Source: an uncultured Faecalicoccus sp. | GTDB lineage: Bacteria > Bacillota_I > Bacilli_A > Erysipelotrichales > Erysipelotrichaceae | Assembly: GCA_902497095.1 (NCBI GenBank) | Contig: CABVDD010000006.1 | Span: 1 to 63,787, forward strand | Direction of reading: 5' to 3' | Length of the DNA: 63,787 nucleotides | Shown: positions 1 through 7,461 of the stretch, piece by piece | Layout of the letters: each line of letters begins with the position of its first letter | Position numbering within the stretch: the first letter of the stretch is position 1 | The notes under the pieces: generated by a model | Databases searched by the model: none | What the model saw: the letters and a program-made list of their open reading frames with translations, nothing else | Told to the model about the DNA's origin: nothing | Made by a program: the position numbers and the translations under genes

Positions 1-597
1 ATCGATCTATGTCTGGAATGCATTAATACATTATTATCGCATCATGGATTAGATCGTTTGCCGGATAAAGAGGCTTATCGCAAAGTATTCGGATTTCCTA
101 TTGAAAATTATTATAGAGCTATTGGATTTGATTTTTCAAAAACATCGTTTGAGCAATTGGCTCATGAATATATGGAGTATTATCAAGAAAAAAGTTATGA
201 TTGTAGGCTTGTGCAAGATGCCAATGAGGTATTAAAACAGGCAAGACAGTTACAAATTGAACAAACCATTCTTTCCGCCAGCAAGAAAGACTATTTATTA
301 GCGCAGATACAAAAAAACAATGTACAGGAAAAAGTGGATCGAATTTATGGAATCGAGGACATTTTTGCCCATAGTAAATTAGAACTTGCAAGATCTTATA
401 TGAAGACATGCCAAAAAGAAGATGAAGTCTGGTTTGTAGGAGATAGTCTGCATGATTATGAAGTGGCCAGTAAAGTTGGTGGAAAATGCTTACTTGTGAC
501 TACAGGTCATCAATCTAAGGAACGTTTACAACAAGCAGGTGTTCAAGTGCTTGATTCTTTAAAAGAGTGTTTAGAGGTCATTTATGCAGGAGATTAA
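1..597 (+). CDS. HAD-superfamily phosphatase (5' end cut by window)
   Basis: The reading frame is open from base 1, so the true start and the catalytic DxDxT motif lie upstream of the window. What remains is a helical cap region followed by the Rossmann part, with a late Lys in 'HSKLEL' and the motif 'FVGDSLHDYEVA' that supplies the Mg-binding acidic residues of HAD hydrolases. The C-terminal 'LLVTTGHQSKERL' fits subfamily IA phosphatases of the phosphoglycolate phosphatase type. The substrate cannot be told from sequence. Its end overlaps the next gene by 14 bp, which suggests translational coupling. Confidence 0.8.
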   Translation: MDLCLECINTLLSHHGLDRLPDKEAYRKVFGFPIENYYRAIGFDFSKTSFEQLAHEYMEYYQEKSYDCRLVQDANEVLKQARQLQIEQTILSASKKDYLLAQIQKNNVQEKVDRIYGIEDIFAHSKLELARSYMKTCQKEDEVWFVGDSLHDYEVASKVGGKCLLVTTGHQSKERLQQAGVQVLDSLKECLEVIYAGD

Positions 598-1474
598 GAT
601 TGGTGTAAATGATGCTGGTCAGCGTTTAGATCGCTTTCTTCAAAAACATTATGAAACACTGACAAAGTCAATGATGTATAAAGCCATTCGAAATAAAAAA
701 ATCAAGGTGAATCGAAAACGTTGTACGTATGATCAAAAACTGCAGGAAGGAGATCAGATTCTTATATTTTTGCCTTTGGAATTTTTAAATATAAGGCAGA
801 AGGCAAAACCAATCAATACTGGAAAGATCGATGTAATCTATGAAGATGATGATATCTTACTTGTTAATAAACCATCTGGATTGTTATCGCAAAGTGATCA
901 AAAAGGCATGCAAGATACATTGGTCAATCGCATTCAATATTATTTGTATCAAAAAAAAGAGTACGATCCACAAAAAGAGAACAGTTTTTCTCCGGCTATT
1001 TGCCATCGCTTGGATAAAAATACCAGTGGTCTGGTTTTGGCTGCCAAAAATGCACGTGCCTTGCGATTGATGAATGATGCGATTGCACAACACAGAATAA
1101 AAAAAGTGTACTGTGCAAAAATTGATGGAAATATAAATTGGGATGAAAAAGAGATTTGCTGCTACATAAAAAAACAAGATACCAAGGCATTAGTATCTCG
1201 TGATCAAAAGCCTGGTTATAAAAAAGCAGAAATGTTTGTAAAAGTAATTGAAAGACAAAAAGAAAGTACCCTTGTTGATATTGTTTTAAAAACCGGGCGT
1301 TTTCATCAGATACGAGCGAGTTTGTCTTTTTTAGGCTATCCATTATGTGGCGATTTTAAATATGGATATAAGGGAAAGCAGAAAAACTATTCTTTATGTG
1401 CTTATCATTTAGAAATCGGTAGTATAGATTTACCAATCGCAAACAAAGAATTTACGATACCTGTATCATTCTAA
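584..1474 (+). CDS. RluA/RluD-family pseudouridine synthase
   Basis: This 296-residue protein has an N-terminal S4 RNA-binding domain (about residues 5-65) and the RluA-family catalytic motif 'HRLDKNTSGLVL', where the Asp is the nucleophile that isomerises uridine. A C-terminal 'TGRFHQIRASLSFLGYPLCGD' block completes the family pattern. It probably modifies 23S rRNA. The ATG lies inside the end of the preceding HAD gene. A second, more divergent paralogue is encoded on the other strand at 4190-5050. RluD, RluC and RluB-like target choice cannot be settled here. Confidence 0.88.
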   Translation: MQEIKIGVNDAGQRLDRFLQKHYETLTKSMMYKAIRNKKIKVNRKRCTYDQKLQEGDQILIFLPLEFLNIRQKAKPINTGKIDVIYEDDDILLVNKPSGLLSQSDQKGMQDTLVNRIQYYLYQKKEYDPQKENSFSPAICHRLDKNTSGLVLAAKNARALRLMNDAIAQHRIKKVYCAKIDGNINWDEKEICCYIKKQDTKALVSRDQKPGYKKAEMFVKVIERQKESTLVDIVLKTGRFHQIRASLSFLGYPLCGDFKYGYKGKQKNYSLCAYHLEIGSIDLPIANKEFTIPVSF

Positions 1475-1486
1475 CTTGATGAAACC

Positions 1487-1529
1487 CCTTACACAGGAGT
1501 ATAATGCTCGTTGTGTAAGGAGTTTTTTT
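1487..1529 (+). terminator. Hairpin and U-run overlapping the antiporter ribosome binding site
   Basis: Arms 1487-1495 and 1512-1520 form a perfect 9-bp stem with a 16-nt loop, followed by seven T. The 3' arm contains part of the AAGGAG that serves the antiporter start at 1530, and the T-run is the spacer between that site and the ATG. The element may end the upstream transcript, hide the ribosome binding site, or do both. Confidence 0.65.
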
Positions 1530-2729
1530 ATGTCAGATTATCATTATTTATTAGATATTGCGCTCATTTTATTAGGAACCAAAGTATTTGGATTATTTAC
1601 CAGAAGATTAAGGATGCCCGCTGTTGTCGGTGCTTTGCTTGCAGGTATCATACTAGGACCGGCCATTTTAAATTGGGTACAGCCCAGTGATCTGATTTCT
1701 TCACTTTCTGAGATCGGTGTTATTGTTTTGATGTTTGGAGCCGGGCTGGAAACCAGTATTACCGATTTAAGAAAAGCCGGTTTAAAAGCTTTGGTCATTG
1801 CCGTTTTAGGGGTATTGGTACCATTAGGTTTAGGATATCTTGTCGCCAGCTTTTATAATGTAGGATCGCAGGCTTGGATCGGCAATTTATTCTTAGGCGT
1901 TATTCTGACAGCAACCTCTGTAGGTATCACGGTAGAAACATTAAAAGAAATGGGAGCCATGAAAACAACGAGCGGAAATGCGATTTTAGCCGCTGCTGTG
2001 ATCGATGATGTATTGGGCATTATTGCTTTAACGATCGTATCCGGATTGGCTGATAGTTCTGTGAATGTTGGCGTTGTCCTATTTAAGATCGTATTATTCT
2101 TTGTATTTGCGATAATCATAGGTATTCTGTTGCATAAAATATTTGCCTGGTGGTTTGATCACGATCCTCGCGGAGGACTGCAAAGATATTCGATTATCAG
2201 TTTTGCCTTTGCACTTATCATGGCTTATGTATCTGAGGAATTTTTCGGTGTTGCCGATATCACTGGTTCATTTGTTGCAGGGTTGATCATCTCAGGTACC
2301 AGTCAATGTGCTTATGTGACAAAACGAATCGGGACTTTATCTTATTTGTTGATTTCTCCGGTATTTTTTGCCAGTATCGGTTTAAAGCTGAAACCTTTAC
2401 ATTTTTCCGGTACGGTCTTGATCTTAATTTTATTGTTGTGCGTTGTTGCCCTGGTAAGCAAGGTAATTGGTTGCGGACTAGGGGCCATATTATGTCATTA
2501 TTCTAAATCACAAGCCATTCGTATCGGTTGTGGAATGGTATCGCGTGGAGAAGTAGCGCTTATCGTGGCCAATCGTGGTATGGCCTTGGGCATTTTCCCT
2601 TCCTTTTTTGTAACACCGGTTTTATTATGTGTAGTCTTTACTACCGTGATCACTCCAATTTTATTAAAGATCGTATATCGTAAAATTCCAAATGATCCTG
2701 ATTATTTGGTGACAAGTGAAAGAGGATAA
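1530..2729 (+). CDS. Cation:proton antiporter, CPA2 family
   Basis: A polytopic inner-membrane protein of 399 residues with about twelve hydrophobic segments. The motif 'AAAVIDDVLGIIAL' carries the Asp pair (D159, D160) that marks electrogenic CPA2 exchangers of the NapA/KefB group. No RCK/TrkA regulatory domain follows. It probably exchanges Na+ or K+ for protons across the membrane. I chose ATG 1530 rather than the in-frame ATG at 1476, because AAGGAG lies 7 nt before it and the longer N-terminus would be read through the terminator-like hairpin. The ion specificity is not predictable. Confidence 0.85.
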   Translation: MSDYHYLLDIALILLGTKVFGLFTRRLRMPAVVGALLAGIILGPAILNWVQPSDLISSLSEIGVIVLMFGAGLETSITDLRKAGLKALVIAVLGVLVPLGLGYLVASFYNVGSQAWIGNLFLGVILTATSVGITVETLKEMGAMKTTSGNAILAAAVIDDVLGIIALTIVSGLADSSVNVGVVLFKIVLFFVFAIIIGILLHKIFAWWFDHDPRGGLQRYSIISFAFALIMAYVSEEFFGVADITGSFVAGLIISGTSQCAYVTKRIGTLSYLLISPVFFASIGLKLKPLHFSGTVLILILLLCVVALVSKVIGCGLGAILCHYSKSQAIRIGCGMVSRGEVALIVANRGMALGIFPSFFVTPVLLCVVFTTVITPILLKIVYRKIPNDPDYLVTSERG

Positions 2730-2732
2730 TTT

Positions 2733-3599
2733 ATGCATACTATAAAACGTATACTATGTGTTTTATTAAGTGGTTTTATGCTTATTGGCTGTAGTGCCAA
2801 GCCTAAAGAAAATCCAGCTATTCATGTCTTAGAAAACAAAGATACACTTGTTGCCTTAAAAGATATGCCAGAGCCAGATGATTCTGATATGAGCTTAGCG
2901 GATCAGTTAGATAAACCTGAAAAAGGAGAAGAGATTGCGATACTGCATACAAGCATGGGTGATATTTATGTTCGCTTTTTTTGCGAAGCCGCTCCTAAAG
3001 CAGTTTATAATTTTAAAAAATTAGCTTTAGATGGTTATTATGATGGTTTGACTTTTCATCGAGTTATTTCCGATTTTATGATTCAAGGCGGAGATCCAAA
3101 TGGAGATGGCAGTGGCGGTCAAAGCATTTGGAAAGAAGAATTCGATGATGAATTTAGCAGTAAGCTTGTCAATATAACGGGAGCTTTATCTATGGCAAAT
3201 GCAGGAAGCAACACCAATGGAAGCCAATTTTTTATTAATCAAGCACCGGCTGTAGATCCATCTTATTGGCAAAGCATGCAGGCCAATTATGACCAGCTTA
3301 AAGATATGAGTGATGATGAAAAACAATCTGTTTTAAACTATTACGGATATAGTTTTTTGAATATGGATAAAGTGGATGATGCATATAAAGAATTATATCA
3401 AAGCCAGGGAGGAAATCCTTCTTTAGATGGCGCTTATAATGCATTTGATCCACAAAGAGGACATACCGTTTTTGGGCAAGTATTTGAAGGTATGGATGTG
3501 GTGCAGGCCATTTCTAAAGTCCAAACTAATAACCAGGACCATCCTCTTGAAAATATTGTGATAGAAAAAGTAGAAATTGTTGAATATAAAGGGGAATAA
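2733..3599 (+). CDS. Cyclophilin-type peptidyl-prolyl isomerase lipoprotein
   Basis: The N-terminus is a lipoprotein signal with lipobox LIGC, so Cys20 should be lipidated and the protein tethered outside the membrane. A short linker is followed by a cyclophilin domain (about residues 65-285) with the recognisable 'FHRVISDFMIQGGDPNGDG' and 'NGSQFFINQAP' blocks that form the proline-isomerase active site. An insertion of roughly 50 residues rich in Asp and Tyr sits between these blocks and the final 'HTVFGQVFEGMDVV'. It likely assists folding of secreted proteins. It starts 3 bp after the antiporter stop. Confidence 0.9.
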   Translation: MHTIKRILCVLLSGFMLIGCSAKPKENPAIHVLENKDTLVALKDMPEPDDSDMSLADQLDKPEKGEEIAILHTSMGDIYVRFFCEAAPKAVYNFKKLALDGYYDGLTFHRVISDFMIQGGDPNGDGSGGQSIWKEEFDDEFSSKLVNITGALSMANAGSNTNGSQFFINQAPAVDPSYWQSMQANYDQLKDMSDDEKQSVLNYYGYSFLNMDKVDDAYKELYQSQGGNPSLDGAYNAFDPQRGHTVFGQVFEGMDVVQAISKVQTNNQDHPLENIVIEKVEIVEYKGE

Positions 3600-3618
3600 A
3601 GTAAGAATTTAGTAAGAA

Positions 3619-3660
3619 AGAGTTTTTATACTGAATAGTATGGAAACTCTTTTTATTTTG
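3619..3660 (+). terminator. Intrinsic terminator enclosing the next start codon
   Basis: A 13-bp stem (3619-3631 with 3638-3650, two G-T wobbles) has a 6-nt loop and is followed by a T-rich run. The ATG at 3640 lies in the 3' arm, so the stop signal for the cyclophilin transcript and the start of the next ORF occupy the same bases. Confidence 0.75.
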
Positions 3661-4212
3661 GTATGTACGTTTGTCGTTTCAATATATGAAACAAAAGTAT
3701 TACAACAAACTAAAAAAAACGAACCGATGCTTTTTTCACTTTGTTCTTTGGCATGCATACCATTTGTATCACAAGATAGATTTTGGTTTACACAACTATT
3801 TTTTACATTTTTGTTTTGTCTTTTTGAACAAGACAGACATACTTTTTATATCAGTAGAAATTGGTTGATTCCATGTATCTGTATCATTATTTGTTTTATC
3901 ATGTTCTATAAACAAGTATATGGAATAGCATCCCTCTTATATAGTGTACCAGCCCTGCTTTTACATCGAAGGCATCCAGAATGGATAGGAATAGCTGATG
4001 TATACTTTCTTTGTTTCTTTGGACTGCTTTTAGGCATACAACGCATGATGATAGCGGTTTTAATTTCTATAGTCTTTGGTTTATTTTGGGCTATTCTAAA
4101 ACAAAACAAGATGATTCCCTATGTTTCCTGCTTATGTGTGGGAGTTTGGATCTCCTATTTAAAAGGGTATGTTCTTTGGGTGTATCTGTTTAATCTTCTA
4201 AGTGCATTCTAG
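3640..4212 (+). CDS. A24 prepilin-peptidase-like membrane protein
   Basis: A very hydrophobic 190-residue protein with six or so membrane segments. Two motifs resemble the aspartyl sites of A24 prepilin peptidases: 'EQDRHTFYISRNWLIP' around residue 67 (first Asp followed by the I-x-x-x-W pattern), and 'IGIADVYFL' around residue 115 (the G-x-x-D second Asp). The methylase half and zinc cysteines of large TadV/ComC proteins are absent, as in short A24 members. No pilin or com genes lie nearby. The start is uncertain because ATG 3640 is inside a terminator stem and lacks a good ribosome binding site. Its last 23 bp overlap the convergent gene. Confidence 0.5.
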   Translation: METLFILVCTFVVSIYETKVLQQTKKNEPMLFSLCSLACIPFVSQDRFWFTQLFFTFLFCLFEQDRHTFYISRNWLIPCICIIICFIMFYKQVYGIASLLYSVPALLLHRRHPEWIGIADVYFLCFFGLLLGIQRMMIAVLISIVFGLFWAILKQNKMIPYVSCLCVGVWISYLKGYVLWVYLFNLLSAF

Positions 4213-5050
4213 GCTCTTCAGGACATTCTACACTCATGTTTTTATCTTGAAAAGGCAAAGAAAAAACTAACTTATGGCTTTGAAGTAAAAGGCCACTTTT
4301 ATCTTTTCGTGTGCCATATAAAGGATCGTTATAGATCGGATAGCCTAAAGAAGCTAAATGTACACGAATCTGGTGTTTTCTTCCTGTAGTGATTTCAATA
4401 TTGAGTTTAGAAACATTTTGTTTGGTCGTTACAGAAAGGATCTTAGTCTTGCTTGGTTTTCCGTTTTTTGCGATACGCATTTTTTGTGCATGATGTCTGT
4501 CTTTTCCTATGGGCTTATCAATTTCATGAATAGAGGAAGGAAATTTTCCTTCTACGATACATTGATATTCTTTTTTTATTTGATGACTTTGCATTTGATA
4601 ATCAAAATAAGGTTGAAAAAAAGGATGTTTACTAAAAAGAAGTAGTCCACTGGCCTCATAATCAATACGATGTATAGCTTGACTGGGATACAATGCACCT
4701 TGCATCATTAAGTATCCATCAATTCTTGATTGAAGTGAATCTTTGGCAAGGCCATCATCATGAACAAGCAAAAAAGGAGGTTTAAAAGCTACGATCACAA
4801 AACAATCTTCATAAAGAATGGTAACGTCATTAAAGGATAAAGAGCGACAAAATTCTTTAGGCTTAAAGGAAATCGTATAACATTGGTCTTTATGAAGCCA
4901 AGGTTCTTTAAAATCTGTACATTGATTCCAGTGTTTTTTAGAAGCATGAAAAAGAGACTGCAGCTCTAAAAGAGAAATCTCTTTTTTTGGAATAAACTGC
5001 AGTCGATTTTCATCACAGTGCAAAATTTGAAGTAAAGAAAGCATATTCAT
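4190..5050 (-). CDS. Divergent RluA-family pseudouridine synthase
   Basis: The 286-residue product carries the RluA catalytic signature in the variant form 'HRIDYEASGLLLFSKH' and the C-terminal 'TTGRKHQIRVHLASLGYPI' block, so it should isomerise uridine in rRNA or tRNA. The N-terminal 80 residues are weakly similar to an S4 domain at best. It reads against its neighbours and overlaps the A24-like gene tail-to-tail by 23 bp. No clear ribosome binding site precedes ATG 5050, and the ATG two codons later is an equal candidate. Confidence 0.82.
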   Translation of the reverse strand: MNMLSLLQILHCDENRLQFIPKKEISLLELQSLFHASKKHWNQCTDFKEPWLHKDQCYTISFKPKEFCRSLSFNDVTILYEDCFVIVAFKPPFLLVHDDGLAKDSLQSRIDGYLMMQGALYPSQAIHRIDYEASGLLLFSKHPFFQPYFDYQMQSHQIKKEYQCIVEGKFPSSIHEIDKPIGKDRHHAQKMRIAKNGKPSKTKILSVTTKQNVSKLNIEITTGRKHQIRVHLASLGYPIYNDPLYGTRKDKSGLLLQSHKLVFSLPFQDKNMSVECPEEPRMHLED

Positions 5051-5072
5051 AGATTATTTTAGAGTTTAAAGA

Positions 5073-5094
5073 TATAATGTCAATATAAAGGAGG
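5073..5094 (+). promoter_or_regulatory. -10 box and strong ribosome binding site of the superoxide reductase gene
   Basis: TATAAT at 5073-5078 is followed by AAAGGAGG at 5087-5094, 8 nt before the ATG at 5103. No convincing -35 box is visible. The likely start point leaves a very short leader. Confidence 0.5.
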
Positions 5095-5102
5095 TTTTCG
5101 AA

Positions 5103-5486
5103 ATGAAAATTTATAAATGTGATGGATGCGGTGCAGTATTTGAACTTGTTGTAGAACCTACAAAAGGTGCTATTGAAGGATTACATGAAGTTAAAGCTGG
5201 TGAAGTTGATGGAGCTTTGGAAAAACATGTACCTGTGGTAGAACAAGATGGACATAAGTTGATCGTAAAAGTTGGTAGTGTTGCTCATCCTATGACACCA
5301 GAACATTATATCAATGCGATTTGGGTAGAATTTGAGGATGGATCTTATGTAAAGAAAGCTTTGACTCCGGATATGGCTCCAGAAGCACATTTCTGTATGA
5401 AGAATAAATCCGGAAAAGTTACAGTGTATGAATACTGCAACTTACATGGACTTTGGAAAACAGAGTTTACTTTAAAAGCTGAATAA
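5103..5486 (+). CDS. Superoxide reductase (desulfoferrodoxin family)
   Basis: A 127-residue protein that should reduce superoxide to peroxide in the cytosol. The mononuclear iron site of the family (four His and one Cys) is fully present: H42 in 'EKHVPV', H62 and H68 in 'AHPMTPEHY', C112 and H115 in 'CNLHG'. E40 and K41 of the catalytic loop are also there. The N-terminus keeps only one CxxC pair (C6, C9) of the four cysteines that hold the second iron in desulfoferrodoxin, so centre I is probably lost or altered. It appears to be monocistronic, ending in a terminator. Confidence 0.9.
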   Translation: MKIYKCDGCGAVFELVVEPTKGAIEGLHEVKAGEVDGALEKHVPVVEQDGHKLIVKVGSVAHPMTPEHYINAIWVEFEDGSYVKKALTPDMAPEAHFCMKNKSGKVTVYEYCNLHGLWKTEFTLKAE

Positions 5487-5516
5487 TACAACATTTGATT
5501 ATTAAATTCATATCAC

Positions 5517-5547
5517 AAGACTGGGATTTAAAAGCCAGTCTTTTTTA
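5517..5547 (+). terminator. Terminator after superoxide reductase
   Basis: An 8-bp perfect stem (5517-5524 with 5535-5542), 10-nt loop and a run of T. Confidence 0.85.
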
Positions 5548-5626
5548 TTTGTTTCGTATCTTGATGAAATGAAAATATAAAAGGAAATAGAAATGAATAT
5601 GAGATTAAAATGAAAGGATATACGGG

Positions 5627-5660
5627 TTGTAAGATTTAAAAAAGGCTACTACAATTGTAG
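5627..5660 (+). promoter_or_regulatory. Promoter with overlapping palindrome ahead of the ClC gene
   Basis: TTGTAA (5627-5632), a 17-bp spacer and TACAAT (5650-5655) form a plausible promoter. The -10 box is half of the perfect palindrome CTACAATTGTAG (5649-5660), whose core fits the TACAnnTGTA half-sites bound by CopY/BlaI-type repressors. No such repressor is encoded nearby. Confidence 0.5.
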
Positions 5661-5695
5661 GTGGATTTTTTAAAAGATAAGAAAAGAGTGAAATC

Positions 5696-7267
5696 ATGAA
5701 ACTGGAAAATAATTATCATTCCCTGACCAATTCGGTATTTGATAATGTCATAATTGTCTTAAAAAGCGTATTAGTGGGTATTTGTGCCGGAGGTGTTGTC
5801 GTACTCTATCGGTTGATATTGTCAAAAGGTGAAAATTTTGCCTTTACGATGTATGACTTTATATCAAAAAATCTTTTTTGGATTTTTCTTTTGATTCCTA
5901 TCTTTGGTATCGTAGCCTATTTGATTGGAAAAATGGTAGATTATAATCCAATGATTTCAGGTAGTGGTATTCCTCAAATCGAAGGTATTCTAAAAGGATA
6001 TTTTTTAAAACGTAAAAGTTGGTTTTCCACTTTGATTTGTAAATTTGCGGGAGGTACTTTGGGTGTCATGGGTGGTCTTTCCTTAGGTAGAGAAGGCCCA
6101 TCCATTCAATTAGGAGCCAATGTAGCCGAGGCTATTGGCAATCGTTTAGGAAACGGCAGATTGGAGAAGAAGATTCTTATTGCCGGAGGAGCCAGTGCTG
6201 GGCTGGCAGCTGCTTTTAATGCTCCTTTAGCCGGTGTCATGTTTGCCTTGGAAGAAATTTTTAAATATTTTACACCGGTGATTTTATTATCCATGATGTC
6301 AGCAGCCGTAGCTTCGGATTTTATTTCCAAACAGATATTTGGAATGCAGCCAATATTTGAATTGCCTGTCATTTATTCTATTCCTTTATCAGGCTATGGA
6401 TATTTAATTATATTAGGCATTGTACTTGGTGTGTTTGGAGCCATTTACAATTACGTATTGCTTAGAACTAAAGATTTATATAAGAGTCTTCATGTACCAA
6501 CTTGGATAAAAATTTGGATTCCTTTTCTATTGGCTATTTTTCTTGGGATTTTCATGCCACAGGTGCTTGGTGGTGGTCATGCTTTGTTTGAAGAACTAAA
6601 CAGCAACCTTGTATTAACAACCATGATGGTCTTACTTCTTGTAAAGTTTTTGTTTTCTGTGATCAGCTTTGGTTCCGGAACTCCAGGTGGTATTTTCTTT
6701 CCTTTGATCGTTTTAGGTGCTGGTATTGGTGCCATATATGCCAAAACGATTATTTCATTTTTTGGCGTAGATCCAAGTCTATTTGATAATTTTATCATTC
6801 TGGCAATGGCAGGATATTTTACAGCTATCGTCAGAGCCCCTTTAACAGGAATTATTTTGATAACAGAAATGACAAATTCTTTGACTCATTTATTATCTTT
6901 AACAGTTGTTTCCGTTGTAGCATATGTCATAGCTGATTTATTAAAAAGTCCGCCTATTTATGAAGCTTTATTAGAAGGAATGATCGAAAAAGGACATAAA
7001 GAAACAGAGGAGAGTGGAAAGCGGATCGTCTTTGAAATAATGGTCAGACATGAGTCACTGTTAGCCAATAAAATGGTAAAAGATATTCCATTACCACAAG
7101 ATACTTTATTGGTAGAAATTCGTCGAGGCGAGCATCGAATCATGCCAAAGGGAAAAACGAAAATACGTGCGGGGGATACGATTTCGGTCTTGACGGATGT
7201 AAATCTGGAAAGCAGTGTAAAAGAAGCTTTGGAAGCACAAAATCAAAGTGTAGAAGAGCTATCATAA
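5696..7267 (+). CDS. ClC-family chloride/proton transporter with TrkA-C domain
   Basis: This 523-residue membrane protein has the three ClC selectivity motifs: 'GSGIPQIEG' (S90), 'GREGPSIQLG' (gating Glu E133) and 'GSGTPGGIFFP'. A further Glu at the position of the internal proton glutamate ('FALEEI', E186/E187) suggests a Cl-/H+ exchanger and not a passive channel. Residues from about 445 to the end form a TrkA-C (RCK-C) like cytosolic domain that may sense a ligand. It is not of the fluoride-exporting ClC-F type, which has altered motifs. It stands alone between two terminators. Confidence 0.92.
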   Translation: MKLENNYHSLTNSVFDNVIIVLKSVLVGICAGGVVVLYRLILSKGENFAFTMYDFISKNLFWIFLLIPIFGIVAYLIGKMVDYNPMISGSGIPQIEGILKGYFLKRKSWFSTLICKFAGGTLGVMGGLSLGREGPSIQLGANVAEAIGNRLGNGRLEKKILIAGGASAGLAAAFNAPLAGVMFALEEIFKYFTPVILLSMMSAAVASDFISKQIFGMQPIFELPVIYSIPLSGYGYLIILGIVLGVFGAIYNYVLLRTKDLYKSLHVPTWIKIWIPFLLAIFLGIFMPQVLGGGHALFEELNSNLVLTTMMVLLLVKFLFSVISFGSGTPGGIFFPLIVLGAGIGAIYAKTIISFFGVDPSLFDNFIILAMAGYFTAIVRAPLTGIILITEMTNSLTHLLSLTVVSVVAYVIADLLKSPPIYEALLEGMIEKGHKETEESGKRIVFEIMVRHESLLANKMVKDIPLPQDTLLVEIRRGEHRIMPKGKTKIRAGDTISVLTDVNLESSVKEALEAQNQSVEELS

Positions 7268-7313
7268 AAGAATACCTTTCAACTTGTGATTTCAAAGAAA
7301 ATATCAGAAATTT

Positions 7314-7350
7314 AAGTTCAGTATCAAAAATAGATATTGAACTTTTTTTT
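7314..7350 (+). terminator. Terminator after the ClC gene
   Basis: A 12-bp stem (7314-7325 with 7333-7344, one G-T pair) and 7-nt loop run into eight T. Confidence 0.88.
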
Positions 7351-7406
7351 GAAAATATTAGACAAAATTTTAAAGATCTATATGAGGATGGAGAACAAAA
7401 CGTTTA

Positions 7407-7435
7407 TTGTTAAGTCACTTAATGAATGATATAAT
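7407..7435 (+). promoter_or_regulatory. Extended -10 promoter of the ATPase-FtsX gene
   Basis: TTGTTA (7407-7412), 17-bp spacer, and TATAAT (7430-7435) preceded by TG in the extended position. An AAGGAGG follows shortly before ATG 7462. Confidence 0.7.
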
Positions 7436-7461
7436 AGTTCATATTTCAAGGAGGTTTTTGT

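Noticed and set aside
1476..1529. Upstream start of the antiporter
   Set aside because: The extra 18 codons are the terminator hairpin; AAGGAG fits ATG 1530.
4358..4645. Plus-strand ORF inside the pseudouridine synthase gene
   Set aside because: Antisense shadow: no family pattern and no ribosome binding site, while the minus strand carries clear catalytic motifs.
5548..5695. Fluoride riboswitch ahead of the ClC gene
   Set aside because: No matching conserved segments, and the protein is not of the ClC-F type.
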